The notes: generated by a model from the letters alone, not told the origin. DNA of 64,000 bases from Scalesia atractyloides (GCA_947069175.1 CAMTDV010000013.1:55434610-55498609); one strand, 5' to 3'; positions 45,993 through 58,974 are shown, counted from the first letter of the stretch. A program made the numbers and translations.

Positions 45993-46430
45993 ACATTATC
46001 CTCACCTAATTCCTTACAATGGCCATCCCACCAATCCTTGGCCTGAAGCTGGAGTTGGCCCGTAGCAAACATTACTTGATCTTCCTTTTCGCATCGGCTA
46101 CGGACAAAACCGCCTCCATGTTAGCGATCCATCTTTGGCATTTTATTGGATCGAGCTCACCGTTATATGATGCGGGGTTGCACGCCATAAAATCCCTATA
46201 CGTACACCTATGAGCCCCTTCTTGCTTTGGGATTCACCAATCATCTCCTTCAATTCGTCTATCTTGCTTGCAATAATAGCTTCCACCGTTTCCAAGACAC
46301 GACTTTCTACCTCTTGGGCTAGTTGAGGTAGATTAGCTTGTACGAATTTTGCAACTTCCTCCGACATTCTTTCATTCATCGCGTCTTGTTGTGCTAAGTT
46401 ATTGTCATTCAAATCTCTTTCATCCGCCAT
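45993..46430 (-). pseudogene. Gypsy H gag start, truncated copy
   Basis: ATG at 46430 (MADERDLNDNNLAQQD) begins the same gag as at 49583. It runs through a helical segment (EEVAKFVQANLPQLAQEVES) and, after frameshifts, LQLQAKDWWDGHCKELGED, before stopping at the junction with the element F LTR. It is about 145 codons long and carries its own substitutions, so it is not a recent copy of the 49.5-kb gag. Confidence 0.78.
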
Positions 46431-46827
46431 CTACATAAAAATTTCTCACATTAATAACTTACGACTTTTACTTTATCGTTTCAAGATTTCATTCTCACGC
46501 ATACTCTATCATTCTTCTTTCAACTTTTTTAACACATTCGAACATTCTAGATTTCATATTCTTTCTTTTATTCATTTGATGTGTTAGTGGTTAGTCACGA
46601 ATACATACTACATACTCTTTTGCTATAAAGTCAATGAAGCCGATGAAATTTGCATTCACAACTTTCTAATTATCTACATTCATATTACAGCACACCTTAA
46701 TGTGATTCGAGTAAAACTTTAAAGGTCTTATTAATCACATAGTGCATTTCGGGAGTTTAACAGGGTGTTGACACATGTTTGGGGTGTAATACCAAGAATC
46801 GGGGAATCTTGGTTTGTTGCCAGGACC

Positions 46828-47104
46828 CGCCGTAAGTTACGATCCACATGCCGTAGCTTACGGTGGGGTTTATAATGAAATAGAACTCGCCTGCCGTAAG
46901 CTACAGCCAACTCCATAGCTTATGGTAGACATACTTTGGCGAATTTAGAACCTCACAGTCGTAGGTTACAGCCAACATGCCATAACTTACGGCATCTTTC
47001 TTTTTTCATATATATTCCGCCGTAAGTTACAGCACACCTGTCGTAGCTTACGGCAAAGACATTCTGCCAAAACTTAACCACCTGCCATAAGTTACGGCCA
47101 GCTA
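46828..47104. repeat. Palindromic CCGTAAGCTACGG repeats in the gypsy H leader (copy 1)
   Basis: Four inverted pairs plus one half-site of the type GCCGTAAGTTACG...CATGCCGTAGCTTACGG are spaced 45-70 bp apart. Each could fold as a hairpin in RNA or DNA. The array lies between the PBS and the gag ATG. Confidence 0.85.
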
Positions 47105-47394
47105 CTGTTGTCGAAAACTTGCAACTTATTTTGACTCGTATCGAGTCCTATTCCCTTAGGCCGACTCAAGACTTTCAAAGATGCCTATTTAATAATCTTA
47201 TTTGTTTTCCCATTTTGACAAACTTTCCCTTATAATACTCAATCATATTGAAATTTTATAAAGGAATGGTTAGATGCTTCCCTGTCTTGCGTCTTAGAGC
47301 GAACACGCACACCCTCGTGAGCTTTCGGTTCGAGTTCGAGCACTCTAACTCATGCTCGAATCTCTCAAACCTAGGCTTTGATACCATCTTAAAA

Positions 47395-48005
47395 TGCCCA
47401 TCCTTTGAAACGGTCAAACCAAGTATTGAAACAACAAAATTTTGATTAAATTTCGGCGCTTTTATACCACACAAAAAGGACTTGAATTTGTGTACAAAAT
47501 TCAAGGATTTTAATCTAGTTATGAAACAACCTACATTCACAAAAGCCATGAAACACTAGTATTAGACATTATGACAACTAAACTTTCACTACATAACAAC
47601 CAAAATATTTTGACCCGTTAACATAAATTAAGTAAGGAAGCGTAATGAGGGCAAGTAGTGTTTGTGTATGTTTGATCCTAAGCACCGCGGACACATCTAA
47701 AGTTGGGCTTTACCTATAAAATAACAACAAGAAATAACATCAATGATACGTGAAAACATTCAATTAACTTCCATCAACATGATAATCATTCACTTAACGC
47801 ATTCACATATTATGCTTTCTCATCATTCTTAATTAGTTGACCATTCATGAACATAACCTTCTTGTTCGGTTGACCCATTGGTAACGGGTCTTTTACATGA
47901 CCATTCTTTTCAATAGCATACATGTTTGTTTAACCCGTTCTTAAGGATCATTAGCATGACCTTTCTTAATTTTTGACATTTACTTGGTTTGACCCATTCG
48001 CAACT
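47395..48005 (-). repeat. Gypsy H LTR, 3' third only
   Basis: Ends (minus strand) GGATGGGCA seven bases before a PBS-like site. It matches 50551-51165. The 5' two thirds are missing; at about 48006 it joins the protease region of the neighbouring copy. The start of the 6.6-kb duplication falls inside this fragment (47612). Confidence 0.8.
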
Positions 48006-48502
48006 GTAACATCTTCAAGTCTTGGAGTGCCTTGGTTGGTGGCTATCACGTATACTAGAAATGCCTTGCTTCCATTTCATACATACTTGATTGCTTGAAC
48101 TATATCTTACTTGTTTTCCCTCGGTGTTAGGACGTGTATAACCTTTCTTTCACATTGGATTTCGGCATCATGTTTGGCTAGCCAAACCATGCCTATCACC
48201 ACCTTGAATTCTCCCAATACCATGGGAATAAGGTCAATAACAAATCTCTCCTCTTCTATAATAATCTCACAATTTGTACATACATGATGCAATAAGTAGC
48301 TCTTACTATCGGCTATTTCTACTTCTAGGGGCACCAGCATCATTTCGACTTTAAAGGACGGGTCATGTAAAAGTTCACTTAACATAAACGACCTACTAAC
48401 TCTGGTATCAAATAATACATATGTGGGCATTGAATTTAGTAAAAATATACCTAATACGACGTCCGGAAGAGCCTTGGCTTCTTTAGATGGTAACTGAAAC
48501 AT
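48006..48502 (-). pseudogene. Gypsy H aspartic protease, unit 1
   Basis: Open at 48107-48502 (131 codons). It contains ALPDVVLGIFLLNSMPTYVL followed by FDTRVSRSFM, so the catalytic triad is D-T-R rather than D-S/T-G. The C-terminal half has FVIDLIPMVLGEFKVVIGMV and WLAKHDAEIQCERKVIHV. The end is lost where the sequence jumps to the LTR at about 48005. Loss of the Gly should disable the enzyme. Confidence 0.82.
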
Positions 48503-49583
48503 CCTGCCCCGAGCCTTTGGAGCTTCTTCCTTCCTTCCTTCCTTGCCCGTCTTCTGTTGAAGCTTTGGGCATTCTGCCTTGACATGACCTGGTTGAAAGC
48601 AGTTGAAGCAAGTCTTCGAGGGATTAGGACACTTATAATATGGGTGTCCTTCTTGTCCCCAGTTGTAACATCATTTCTTACCCATTAGACACTCCCCTGT
48701 GTGGAGCTTTCCGCAAGTCTTGCATTTAGGAACACTACCCTTCGCTTTATCCTTCTTGCCATGATCTTGAAACCTCAACTTCTTTGACCGGCTTGGGTTG
48801 GTGAACCTTTCAGATGATCTCATCTCACCCCTTTCCACTTGTCGTTTTGGATCAATCTCCCTATCCTAGGCCCAATTGATGAGCTTGTTTAGGGTTTCAC
48901 ATTTTGAAGGGGTGATGAACTCTCTAAACTCTGTTTTCAACATGTCGTAGTATCTTCATTCTTTCTAATTTCACAAAATCTTGACAAAACCTCAACTTTT
49001 CAAGAAATATATTGGTAATATCATTGACCGACTCATCCTTTTGTCGAAGACGCATGAAGTCTTCTTAAATCCTATCAATCGCTGACTTTGGGCAATGAAT
49101 TTTTAAGAATGGCTCCTTAAGATCTTGCCATGTTAAGGCTTGAAGCTTATCCTCACCTAGTTCCTTACAATGGGCATCCCACCAATCCTCGGCCTGAAGC
49201 TGAAGTTGGCCCGTAGCAAACATTACATGATCTTCCTTTTCGCATCGGCTATGGACAAAAATGGGCTCCATGTTAGCGATACATCTTTGGCATTTTATTG
49301 GATTGATCTCACTGTTATATGATGCGGGGTTGCACGACATAAAATCCCTATACATACACCTATGAGCTCCCTTCTTGCCTTGGGATTCACCAATCATCTC
49401 CTTCAATTCTTGTATCTTGCTTGCAATAATAGCTTCCAACGTTTCCAAGACACGACTTTCTACCTCTTGGGCTAGTTGGCGTAGATTAGCTTGTACGACT
49501 TTTACGACTTCCTCCGACATTCTTTCATTCAATGCGTCTTGACATGCTAAGTTATTGTCATTCAAATCTCTTTCATCCGCCAT
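48503..49583 (-). pseudogene. Gypsy H gag with two zinc knuckles, unit 1
   Basis: Start ATG at 49583. The segment 49065-49583 is open for 172 codons: an acidic N-terminus (MADERDLNDNN), a helical segment, then the gag core (HCKELGEDKLQALTWQDLKE). After stops near 49064 the rest appears in shifting frames. Two CCHC knuckles follow: one with its second Cys changed to Trp (CYNWGQEGHPYYKC, about 48630-48670) and one intact (CFNCFQPGHVKAEC, about 48570-48612). Gag would package the element RNA. Confidence 0.8.
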
Positions 49584-49978
49584 CTACATAAACATTTCTC
49601 ACATTAATAACTTACGACTTTTACTTTATCGTTTCAAGATTTCATTCTCACGCATACTCTATCATTCTTCTTTCAACATTTTTAACTCATTCTAACATTC
49701 TGGATTTCATATTCTTTCTTTTATTCATTATATGTGTTAGTGGTTACTCACAATCACATACCACATACTCTTTTGCTATAAAGTCAATGAAACCGATGAA
49801 ATTTGCATTCAAAACTTTCTAATCATCTACATTCACATTACAACACACTTTAGTGTGATTCGTGTAAAACTTTAAGGGTCTTATTAATCACATAGTGCGT
49901 TTCGGGAGTTTAACGGGGTGTTGAAACAGGTTTGCGGTGTAATACTAAGAATCGGGGAATCTTGGTTTGTTGCCCGAA

Positions 49979-50257
49979 CCCGCCGTAAGCTACGATCCAC
50001 ATGCCGTAGCTTACAGTGGGGTTTATACTGAAACAGAACCCGCCTGTCATAAGCTACAACCAACTACCATAGCTTACGGTAGCCATACTTTGGCGAATTT
50101 AGAAACTCCCAGCCGTAGGTTACGGCCAACATGCCATAACTTACGGCATCTTTCTTTTTTCATATATATTCCGCCGTAATTTACGGCACACCTGCCGTAG
50201 CTTACGCCAGAGACTTTCTGCCAAAACTTAACCACCTTCCATAAGTTACGGCCAGCT
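49979..50257. repeat. Palindromic CCGTAAGCTACGG repeats in the gypsy H leader (copy 2)
   Basis: The same arrangement of inverted pairs as at 46828-47104, with different point changes in the arms. It lies in the same position between PBS and gag. Confidence 0.85.
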
Positions 50258-50550
50258 GTTGTTGTCGAAAATTTGCAACTTATTTTGACGCGTTTCGAGT
50301 CCTATTCGTTTAGCCCGACTCCAGACTTTCAAACACGCGTATTTAATAATCTTATTTGTTTTACCATTTTGACAAACTTTCCCTTAATAATACACAATCA
50401 TAGTGAAATTTTATAAAGGAATGGTTAGATGCTTACCCCGTCTTGCGTCTTAGAGCGAACACGCACACCCTCGTGAGCTTTCGGTTCGAGTTCGAGCACT
50501 CTAACTCATGCTCGAATCTCTCAAACCTAGGCTCTGATACAAACTTGAAA

Positions 50551-52352
50551 TGCCCATCCTTTGAAACGGTCAAACCAAGTATTGAAACAACAATATTTTG
50601 ATTAAATTTTGGCGCTTTTATACCACACAAAAAGGACTTGAATTTGTGTACAAAATTCAAGGATTTTAGTCTAGTTATGAAACAACCTACATTCACAAAA
50701 GCCATGAAACACTAGTCTTAGACATTATAACAACTAAACTTTCACTACATAACAACCAAATTATTTTGACCCGTTAACATAAATTAAGTAAGGAAGCGTA
50801 ATGAGGGCAAGTAGTGTTTGTGTATGTTCGATCCTAAGCACCGCGGACACATCTAAAGTTGGGCTTTACCTATAAAATAACAACAAGAAATAATATCAAT
50901 GATACATAAAAACATTCAATTAACTTCCATCAACATGATAATCATTCACTTAACGCATTCACATATTATTGCTTTCTCATCATTCTTAATTAGTTGACCA
51001 TTCATGAACATAACCTTCTTGTTCGGTTGACCCATTGGTAACTGGTCTTTTACATGACCATTCTTTTGCATAGCATACTTATTTGTTTAACCCATTCTTA
51101 ACAGATCATTAGCATGACCTTTCTTAATTTTTTGACATTCTAGTTGGTATAACCCGTTCGCAATGTATCATAGGTGTATTCATTCTCCAACTTGACATTC
51201 TAGTTTATTTGACCCATTCGCATCGGGTCAATGACATAATCATTCTCTAACTTGACATTCTACATGTTTGACCCATTATTGACGAGTCGATAATATGACC
51301 ATACTACAAATATGACTATAAACATTTTTACTAGCTAAACTTTAAACGAACAAGTAACGTACCTCGGTCTTGATTTCCTTGTTGCTTTGAGTGATTCGAA
51401 CCTTCTTCCTTTATCCCTATACATATTCTTGGATAATACATCATACAGCTTAACACATACATCATTCATATACTCAAATCAAGATCATTAAGTAGGGTCC
51501 GAAGTCAAATTTCAGAATTCTTAACTATAGCATTTTATCAAACACTTGGTGTGCATACCACCAACAATGCATAATGTGCAAGTATTCTAAGCATAATTTT
51601 ACTGTATCATATCATGGATTATCTTAATTTATCGAACTCATATATTTTTCATTCTACATCAATTTATCTAGCAATTCTCTATTACATACAAGATCATATA
51701 TCAAGATTTCACTTATTTACATCTACTTGATCATCATATTTCATCATAGTATTACATCAAGTGGGTTTTCACTTCAAATCATTCAAATGGCGTAAATTAA
51801 GCATACTTCATCTTCTACATGATGATTCTATCCAATATCCATGCTTAATTTGATATAATTTCTCAAATTAATTACAACCCACTTTACTCAAGATCATAAA
51901 ATCATACAATTTAACTTACCTCTTCTTTAGACATCTAAGATGATTTAAAAACCAAACACGTGCATCCAAATTTTTCTCTAATTCACTTCCAATTTTGCTG
52001 AATTTTGTTATGGTTGAAGAGGAAGGGTCTTCTCTTTCCCGATCTCTCTCTCTCGTATGTACACACTCCCTCCTGCACATTCTTTTCTTCATCTATTTGA
52101 TCAAGATTTTTCAAATGTACACCTTTTACCCCTAAGCTTTAATAGTTTTATTATATGTCACATGTAGTTACCCTTTGCTTAAAATAAAGGGGCATCTTAA
52201 GTAACCAAGTTAACTAATCTTACTTACCATACTTTACATTTTTTGTAAAACTTTGTTAACATTTTTAATGGGTTCGGGACTAGTTTTTAACGCTTCATCC
52301 TATATTATTTTAAATATTAAGTATTATCACATAAGCATTTTGGGGTGATACA
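50551..52352 (-). repeat. Gypsy H LTR, full length, unit 1
   Basis: 1,802 bp. On the minus strand it starts TGTATCACCCCAAAATGC at 52352 and ends GGATGGGCA at 50551 next to a PBS-like site, with TG...CA termini. It contains several GACCCATTCGCA / GTTTGACCCATT repeats (51150-51300). The end assignment rests on the terminal motif and the copy at 57175-58974. Confidence 0.78.
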
Positions 52353-54249
52353 TTCATATAAATTCTGATGAATGTCTTTCATATAATGAGTTTGTGTTGA
52401 TTATTAGGTCCTTGTTGGTTTAGGTAATCTTTTGGTGAATTTGCCAATTAACCATAGAAACAATATTCATGATTTAAAAAGGTTTTGATGTTCTATGACG
52501 TGGGTAAGCGTGGTTAAATTTTTTGTTATATTTTAAGCACTTTTTACTCGTGGATCAAGTTTTAAATATATATAAACACGATACAATACTACCACTCTAC
52601 ACAGGTTGGGGCAAGTGCACCAATCGTAAACGTAGTATAGTGATGGTAAGATTCCGAGGTCGTCGAAAGACACAAGAGCTTTTAATACCGGCTTATCGTT
52701 GACATCTAATCTAACCAAATTTTGATAAAAGTGTTGAAAGTTTTAAAAGATAAACTAAATGTAAAAATGTAAAGAAATAAATAAAGAAAAATAGACAAGA
52801 AAGAATCACTTAGTTATAGAGGTATGCCCCTCTTCTGAAGGCGACGTTACCCTCGGCCATATTGGTCTTAGTCAGCAAGGATACAGTCCTGCAAGGCCAA
52901 AATATTGAAATATAATTAAATAAGTTATTAATGCGAAAGTTGTAGGCCCCTCTTGTGAAAGCGACGTTACCCTCAGCCATATTAGTCTGAGTCAGTATGG
53001 ATACAGTCCCGCAAGGCCAGATAAAGTTCTAATAGTAGTTTATTTATAACGGGTTCAAGCCGTTCTTACTTCCGGTGATTTGATGTTATCTACTTCAAGG
53101 GAAGTCCTAATAAGCTTGAACCAAGTCCTCGCAGGATCTATACACTAAATGAGGCAATAACTTTACCCAAACACCCTTCTAACCCCCATACTGGTAGTTA
53201 ACACGCTTTACATAAACCGTAAAGACACGAATGAGTGAACCCCAACTAAATATGAAGAAATGTTTAACCAAAGTTCACTTTCTATATAAAAACTAGTTAT
53301 TAAAATCGCTAATTCATACCCAATTAAAAGGTTTCCAAAGATTGGAAATCAAAAGTAATACATAAAAGGTTTGTTTTCCCCAAGTGATGTAAGAGATTTA
53401 GCCAAGCATGGCCTTTGTTTGACAAGAACTCTTACAATCAATCTTGGATCCCGATACTACTACACACTCTAAAAGATGAATGTGGATGATGGTCGTGGGT
53501 GTTGGTGTTGTAGTCGTGGTGGACTGATGACAAGTGTTAGAGAAGTGGTTTGCCAAGGGATGCCTTTCTCTTGAACCAACTACCTCTATTTATAGTTTGA
53601 AACAGAAGGCAGACACGGCCCCGTGACCACCAGGCACGACCCCGTGGTCATCTATTTCTCTCCCTTCATGTTAGGTCTTGTACTAACACGCTCCATGGTA
53701 TAGCATGGCCCTGTTTAAGTGTACTTGTTGTACTATCACAGATTCTGTGAATCTTATAGTTGACCACAACCCTTGTTGGGTTAGCACGGCCCCATGCCTG
53801 GTAGGCAAGACCCCATGCCTAAGCTTCTGTTCTTGTTATTTTTGTTGTTTTGGATGTGGATGGGGGTTCGGCAAGTCATGTCAATCCTTCTTCTTTGTAT
53901 TTGTGTTGGTTTCTGTTGTTAATTTGTTCCTTTTATTCATCTAAGCTCTTTTGATTTTGTAATTTAAAAGTAAACAAAGAAACATGTTTTTTCCAACATT
54001 AGTACTGAAAAAGGGTTGATTTTATGCCTTGTTTGATGTAATTTATATGTTACATTTTGCACGCATCATTCTACTAGTTCTAGTCGCTATGAAGTGCTAG
54101 GTTATTAATAGGTCTAGATTGGTAAATTGCTAGGATTAGGTCTTTGTAAGAAGCAAGTTTTAGTTGTCTTACTAATATCTTGTCTATTAAATCAAATCGA
54201 GCTCTTTAGTTGCCTTAGACTTCCCACCATGAGGTAGTTGGTCACTTTT
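52353..54249 (-). repeat. Unclassified LTR-like repeat, unit 1 part
   Basis: No believable gene. A TATA-like CTATAAATAGAGG on the minus strand near 53588 suggests an LTR of another family read on the minus strand. A patch near 53625-53660 and 53785-53820 has palindromic CACGGCCCCGTG-type motifs. Its full right end is seen only in unit 2 (to 61349). Confidence 0.5.
52826..53020. repeat. Internal duplication, period about 120 bp
   Basis: Two copies of a block of about 75 bp starting GCCCCTCTT, with GCGACGTTACCCTC and GATACAGTCC, begin at 52826 and 52946 and differ at several sites. The pair recurs in unit 2 near 59450-59640. Confidence 0.85.
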
Positions 54250-54734
54250 GACCCGTTAACATAAATTAAGGAAGCGTAATGAGGGCAAGTAGTGTTTGTG
54301 TATGTTTGATCCTAAGCACCGCGGACACATCTAAAGTTGGGCTTTACCTATAAAATAACAACAAGAAATAACATCAATGATACGTGAAAACATTCAATTA
54401 ACTTCCATCAACATGATAATCATTCACTTAACGCATTCACATATTATGCTTTCTCATCATTCTTAATTAGTTGACCATTCATGAACATAACCTTCTTGTT
54501 CGGTTGACCCATTGGTAACGGGTCTTTTACATGACCATTCTTTTGAATAGCATACATGTTTGTTTAACCCGTTCTTAAAGGATCATTAGCATGACCTTTC
54601 TTAATTTTTGACATTTACTTGGTTTGACCCATTCGCAACTGTAACATCTTCAAGTCTTGGAGTGCCTTGGTTGGTGGCTATCACGTATACTAGAAATGCC
54701 TTGCTTCCATTTCATACATACTTGATTGCTTGAA

Positions 54735-55139
54735 CTATATGCTTACTTGTTTTCCCTCAGGTGTTAGGACGTGTATAACCTTTCTTTCACATTGGATTTC
54801 GGCATCATGTTTGGCTAGCCAAACCATGCCTATCACCACCTTGAATTCTCCCAATACCATGGGAATAAGGTCAATAACAAATCTCTCCTCTTCTATAATA
54901 ATCTCACAATTTGTACATACATGATGCAATAAGTAGCTCTTACTATCGGCTATTTCTACTTCTAGGGGCACCAGCATCATTTCGACTTTAAAGGACGGGT
55001 CATGTAAAAGTTCACTTAACATAAACGACCTACTAACTCTGGTATCAAATAATACATATGTGGGCATTGAATTTAGTAAAAATATACCTAATACGACGTC
55101 CGGAAGAGCCTTGGCTTCTTTAGATGGTAACTGAAACAT
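54735..55139 (-). pseudogene. Gypsy H aspartic protease, unit 2
   Basis: Identical in translation to the unit 1 copy over the shared part, including the D-T-R active-site change. A small insertion near 54760 gives a slightly different C-terminus. The shared lesion shows that the duplication happened after the gene had died. Confidence 0.85.
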
Positions 55140-56220
55140 CCTGCCCCGAGCCTTTGGAGCTTCTTCCTTCCTTCCTTCCTTGCCCGTCTTCTGTTGAAGC
55201 TTTGGGCATTCTGCCTTGACATGACCTGGTTGAAAGCAGTTGAAGCAAGTCTTCGAGGGATTAGGACACTTATAATATGGGTGTCCTTCTTGTCCCCAGT
55301 TGTAACATCATTTCTTACCCATTAGACACTCCCCTGTGTGGAGCTTTCCGCAAGTCTTGCATTTAGGAACACTACCCTTCGCTTTATCCTTCTTGCCATG
55401 ATCTTGAAACCTCAACTTCTTTGACCGGCTTGGGTTGGTGAACCTTTCAGATGATCTCATCTCACCCCTTTCCACTTGTCGTTTTGGATCAATCTCCCTA
55501 TCCTAGGCCCAATTGATGAGCTTGTTTAGGGTTTCACATTTTGAAGGGGTGATGAACTCTCTAAACTCTGTTTTCAACATGTCGTAGTATCTTCATTCTT
55601 TCTAATTTCACAAAATCTTGACAAAACCTCAACTTTTCAAGAAATATATTGGTAATATCATTGACCGACTCATCCTTTTGTCGAAGACGCATGAAGTCTT
55701 CTTAAATCCTATCAATCGCTGACTTTGGGCAATGAATTTTTAAGAATGGCTCCTTAAGATCTTGCCATGTTAAGGCTTGAAGCTTATCCTCACCTAGTTC
55801 CTTACAATGGGCATCCCACCAATCCTCGGCCTGAAGCTGAAGTTGGCCCGTAGCAAACATTACATGATCTTCCTTTTCGCATCGGCTATGGACAAAAATG
55901 GGCTCCATGTTAGCGATACATCTTTGGCATTTTATTGGATTGATCTCACTGTTATATGATGCGGGGTTGCACGACATAAAATCCCTATACATACACCTAT
56001 GAGCTCCCTTCTTGCCTTGGGATTCACCAATCATCTCCTTCAATTCTTGTATCTTGCTTGCAATAATAGCTTCCAACGTTTCCAAGACACGACTTTCTAC
56101 CTCTTGGGCTAGTTGGCGTAGATTAGCTTGTACGACTTTTACGACTTCCTCCGACATTCTTTCATTCAATGCGTCTTGACATGCTAAGTTATTGTCATTC
56201 AAATCTCTTTCATCCGCCAT
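55140..56220 (-). pseudogene. Gypsy H gag, unit 2
   Basis: Start ATG at 56220. The 172-codon open part (55702-56220) is identical in translation to unit 1. The same stops follow, and the same two knuckles, one lacking its second Cys, lie at about 55205-55310. Confidence 0.85.
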
Positions 56221-56614
56221 CTACATAAACATTTCTCACATTAATAACTTACGACTTTTACTTTATCGTTTCAAGATTTCATTCTCACGCATACTCTATC
56301 ATTCTTCTTTCAACATTTTTAACTCATTCTAACATTCTGGATTTCATATTCTTTCTTTTATTCATTATATGTGTTAGTGGTTACTCACAATCACATACCA
56401 CATACTCTTTTGCTATAAAGTCAATGAAACCGATGAAATTTGCATTCAAAACTTTCTAATCATCTACATTCACATTACAACACACTTTAGTGTGATTCGT
56501 GTAAAACTTTAAGGGTCTTATTAATCACATAGTGCGTTTCGGGAGTTTAACGGGGTGTTGAAACAGGTTGCGGTGTAATACTAAGAATCGGGGAATCTTG
56601 GTTTGTTGCCCGAA

Positions 56615-56883
56615 CCGCCGTAAGCTACGATCCACATGCCGTAGCTTACAGTGGGTTTATACTGAAACAGAACCGCCTGTCATAAGCTACAACCAACTAC
56701 CATAGCTTACGGTAGCCATACTTTGGCGAATTTAGAAACTCCAGCCGTAGGTTACGGCCAACATGCCATAACTTACGCATCTTTCTTTTCATATATATTC
56801 CGCCGTAATTTACGGCACACTGCCGTAGCTTACGCCAGAGACTTTCTGCCAAACTTAACCACCTTCCATAAGTTACGGCCAGC
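56615..56883. repeat. Palindromic CCGTAAGCTACGG repeats in the gypsy H leader (copy 3, unit 2)
   Basis: The unit 2 version of 49979-50257. It differs only by single-base losses, most of them within runs of two to six identical bases. Confidence 0.85.
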
Positions 56884-57174
56884 TGTTGTTGTCGAAAATT
56901 GCAACTTATTTTGACGCTTTCGAGTCCTATTCGTTTAGCCGACTCCAGACTTTCAAACACGCGTATTTAATAATCTTATTTGTTTTACCATTTTGACAAA
57001 CTTTCCCTTAATAATACACAATCATAGTGAAATTTTATAAAGGAATGGTTAGATGCTTACCCCGTCTTGCGTCTTAGAGCGAACACGCACACCCTCGTGA
57101 GCTTTCGGTTCGAGTTCGAGCACTCTAACTCATGCTCGAATCTCTCAAACCTAGGCTCTGATACAAACTTGAAA

Positions 57175-58974
57175 TGCCCATCCTTTGAAACGGTCAAACC
57201 AAGTATTGAAACAACAATATTTTGATTAAATTTTGGCGCTTTTATACCACACAAAAAGGACTTGAATTTGTGTACAAAATTCAAGGATTTTAGTCTAGTT
57301 ATGAAACAACCTACATTCACAAAAGCCATGAAACACTAGTCTTAGACATCATAACAACTAAACTTTCACTACATAACAACCAAATTATTTTGACCCGTTA
57401 ACATAAATTAAGTAAGGAAGCGTAATGAGGGCAAGTAGTGTTTGTGTATGTTCGATCCTAAGCACCGCGGACACATCTAAAGTTGGGCTTTACCTATAAA
57501 ATAACAACAAGAAATAATATCAATGATACGTAAAAACATTCAATTAACTTCCATCAACATGATAATCGTTCACTTAACGCATTCACATATTATTGCTTTC
57601 TCATCATTCTTAATTAGTTGACCATTCATGAACATAACCTTCTTGTTCGGTTGACCCATTGGTAACTGGTCTTTTACATGACCATTCTTTTGCATAGCAT
57701 ACTTATTTGTTTAACCCATTCTTAACAGATCATTAGCATGACCTTTCTTAATTTTTTGACATTCTAGTTGGTATAACCCGTTCGCAATGTATCATAGGTG
57801 TATTCATTCTCCAACTTGACATTCTAGTTTATTTGACCCATTCGCATCGGGTCAATGACATAATCATTCTCTAACTTGACATTCTACATGTTTGACCCAT
57901 TATTGACGAGTCGATAATATGACCATACTACAAATATGACTATAAACATTTTTACTAGCTAAACTTTAAACGAACAAGTAACGTACCTCGGTCTTGATTT
58001 CCTTGTTGCTTTGAGTGATTCGAACCTTCTTCCTTTATCCCTATACATATTCTTGGATAATACATCATACAGCTTAACACATACATCATTCATATACTCA
58101 AATCAAGATCATTAAGTAGGGTCCGAAGTCAAATTTCAGAATTCTTAACTATAGCATTTTATCAAACACTTGGTGTGCATACCACCAACAATGCATAATG
58201 TGCAAGTATTCTAAGCATAATTTTACTGTATCATATCATGGATTATCTTAATTTATCCAACTCATATATTTTTCATTCTACATCAATTTATCTAGCAATT
58301 CTCTATTACATACAAGATCATATATCAAGATTTCACTTATTTACATCTACATGATCATCATATTTCATCATAGTATTACATCAAGTGGGTTTTCACTTCA
58401 AATCATTCAAATGGTGTAAATTAAGCATACTTCATCTTCTACATGATGATTCTATCCAATATCCATGCTTAATTTGATATAATTTCTCAAATTAATTACA
58501 ACCCACTTTACTCAAGATCATAAAATCATACAATTTAACTTACCTCTTCTTTAGACATCTAAGATGATTTAAAAACCAAACACGTGCATCCAAATTTTTC
58601 TCTAATTACTTCCAATTTTGCTGAATTTTGTTATGGTTGAAGAGAAGGGTCTTCTCTTTCCCGATCTCTCTCTCTCGTATGTACACACTCCCTCCTGCAC
58701 ATTCTTTTCTTCATCTATTTGATCAAGATTTTTCAAATGTACACCTTTTACCCCTAAGCTTTAATAGTTTTATTATATGTCACATGTAGTTACCCTTTGC
58801 TTAAAATAAAGGGGCATCTTAAGTAACCAAGTTAACTAATCTTACTTACCATACTTTACATTTTTTGTAAAACTTTGTTAACATTTTTAATGGGTTCGGG
58901 ACTAGTTTTTAACGCTTCATCCTATATTATTTTAAATATTAAGTATTATCACATAAGCATTTTGGGGTGATACA
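57175..58974 (-). repeat. Gypsy H LTR, full length, unit 2
   Basis: 1,800 bp, the duplicate of 50551-52352 with only a handful of single-base changes visible. It has the same TG...CA termini. Confidence 0.8.

Larger units (their letters stand above)
45993..52352 (-). mobile_element. Gypsy H array: truncated Ty3/gypsy copies, minus strand
   Basis: On the minus strand the order is a full LTR (52352-50551), PBS-like site, leader with hairpin repeats, gag, zinc knuckles and start of protease. The sequence then jumps at about 48006 into a partial LTR of the same family (48005-47395), its PBS, leader and a gag start truncated at 45993. RT and integrase are absent. Gag and protease resemble plant chromoviruses of the Tekay/Del type (inference). 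The PBS-like sites read TGGTATCAAAGCC near 47388 and a mutated version near 50540. Confidence 0.75.
47612..54249. repeat. Unit 1 of a 6.6-kb direct tandem duplication
   Basis: 6,638 bp, repeated almost exactly at 54250-60847. It comprises part of LTR a, gypsy H protease and gag, leader, LTR b and the LTR-like repeat after it. The left breakpoint context is ATATTTTGACCC and the right one is GTCACTTTGGGC. The junction reads GTCACTTTTGACCC, so the breakpoints share TTT(G). Confidence 0.92.
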
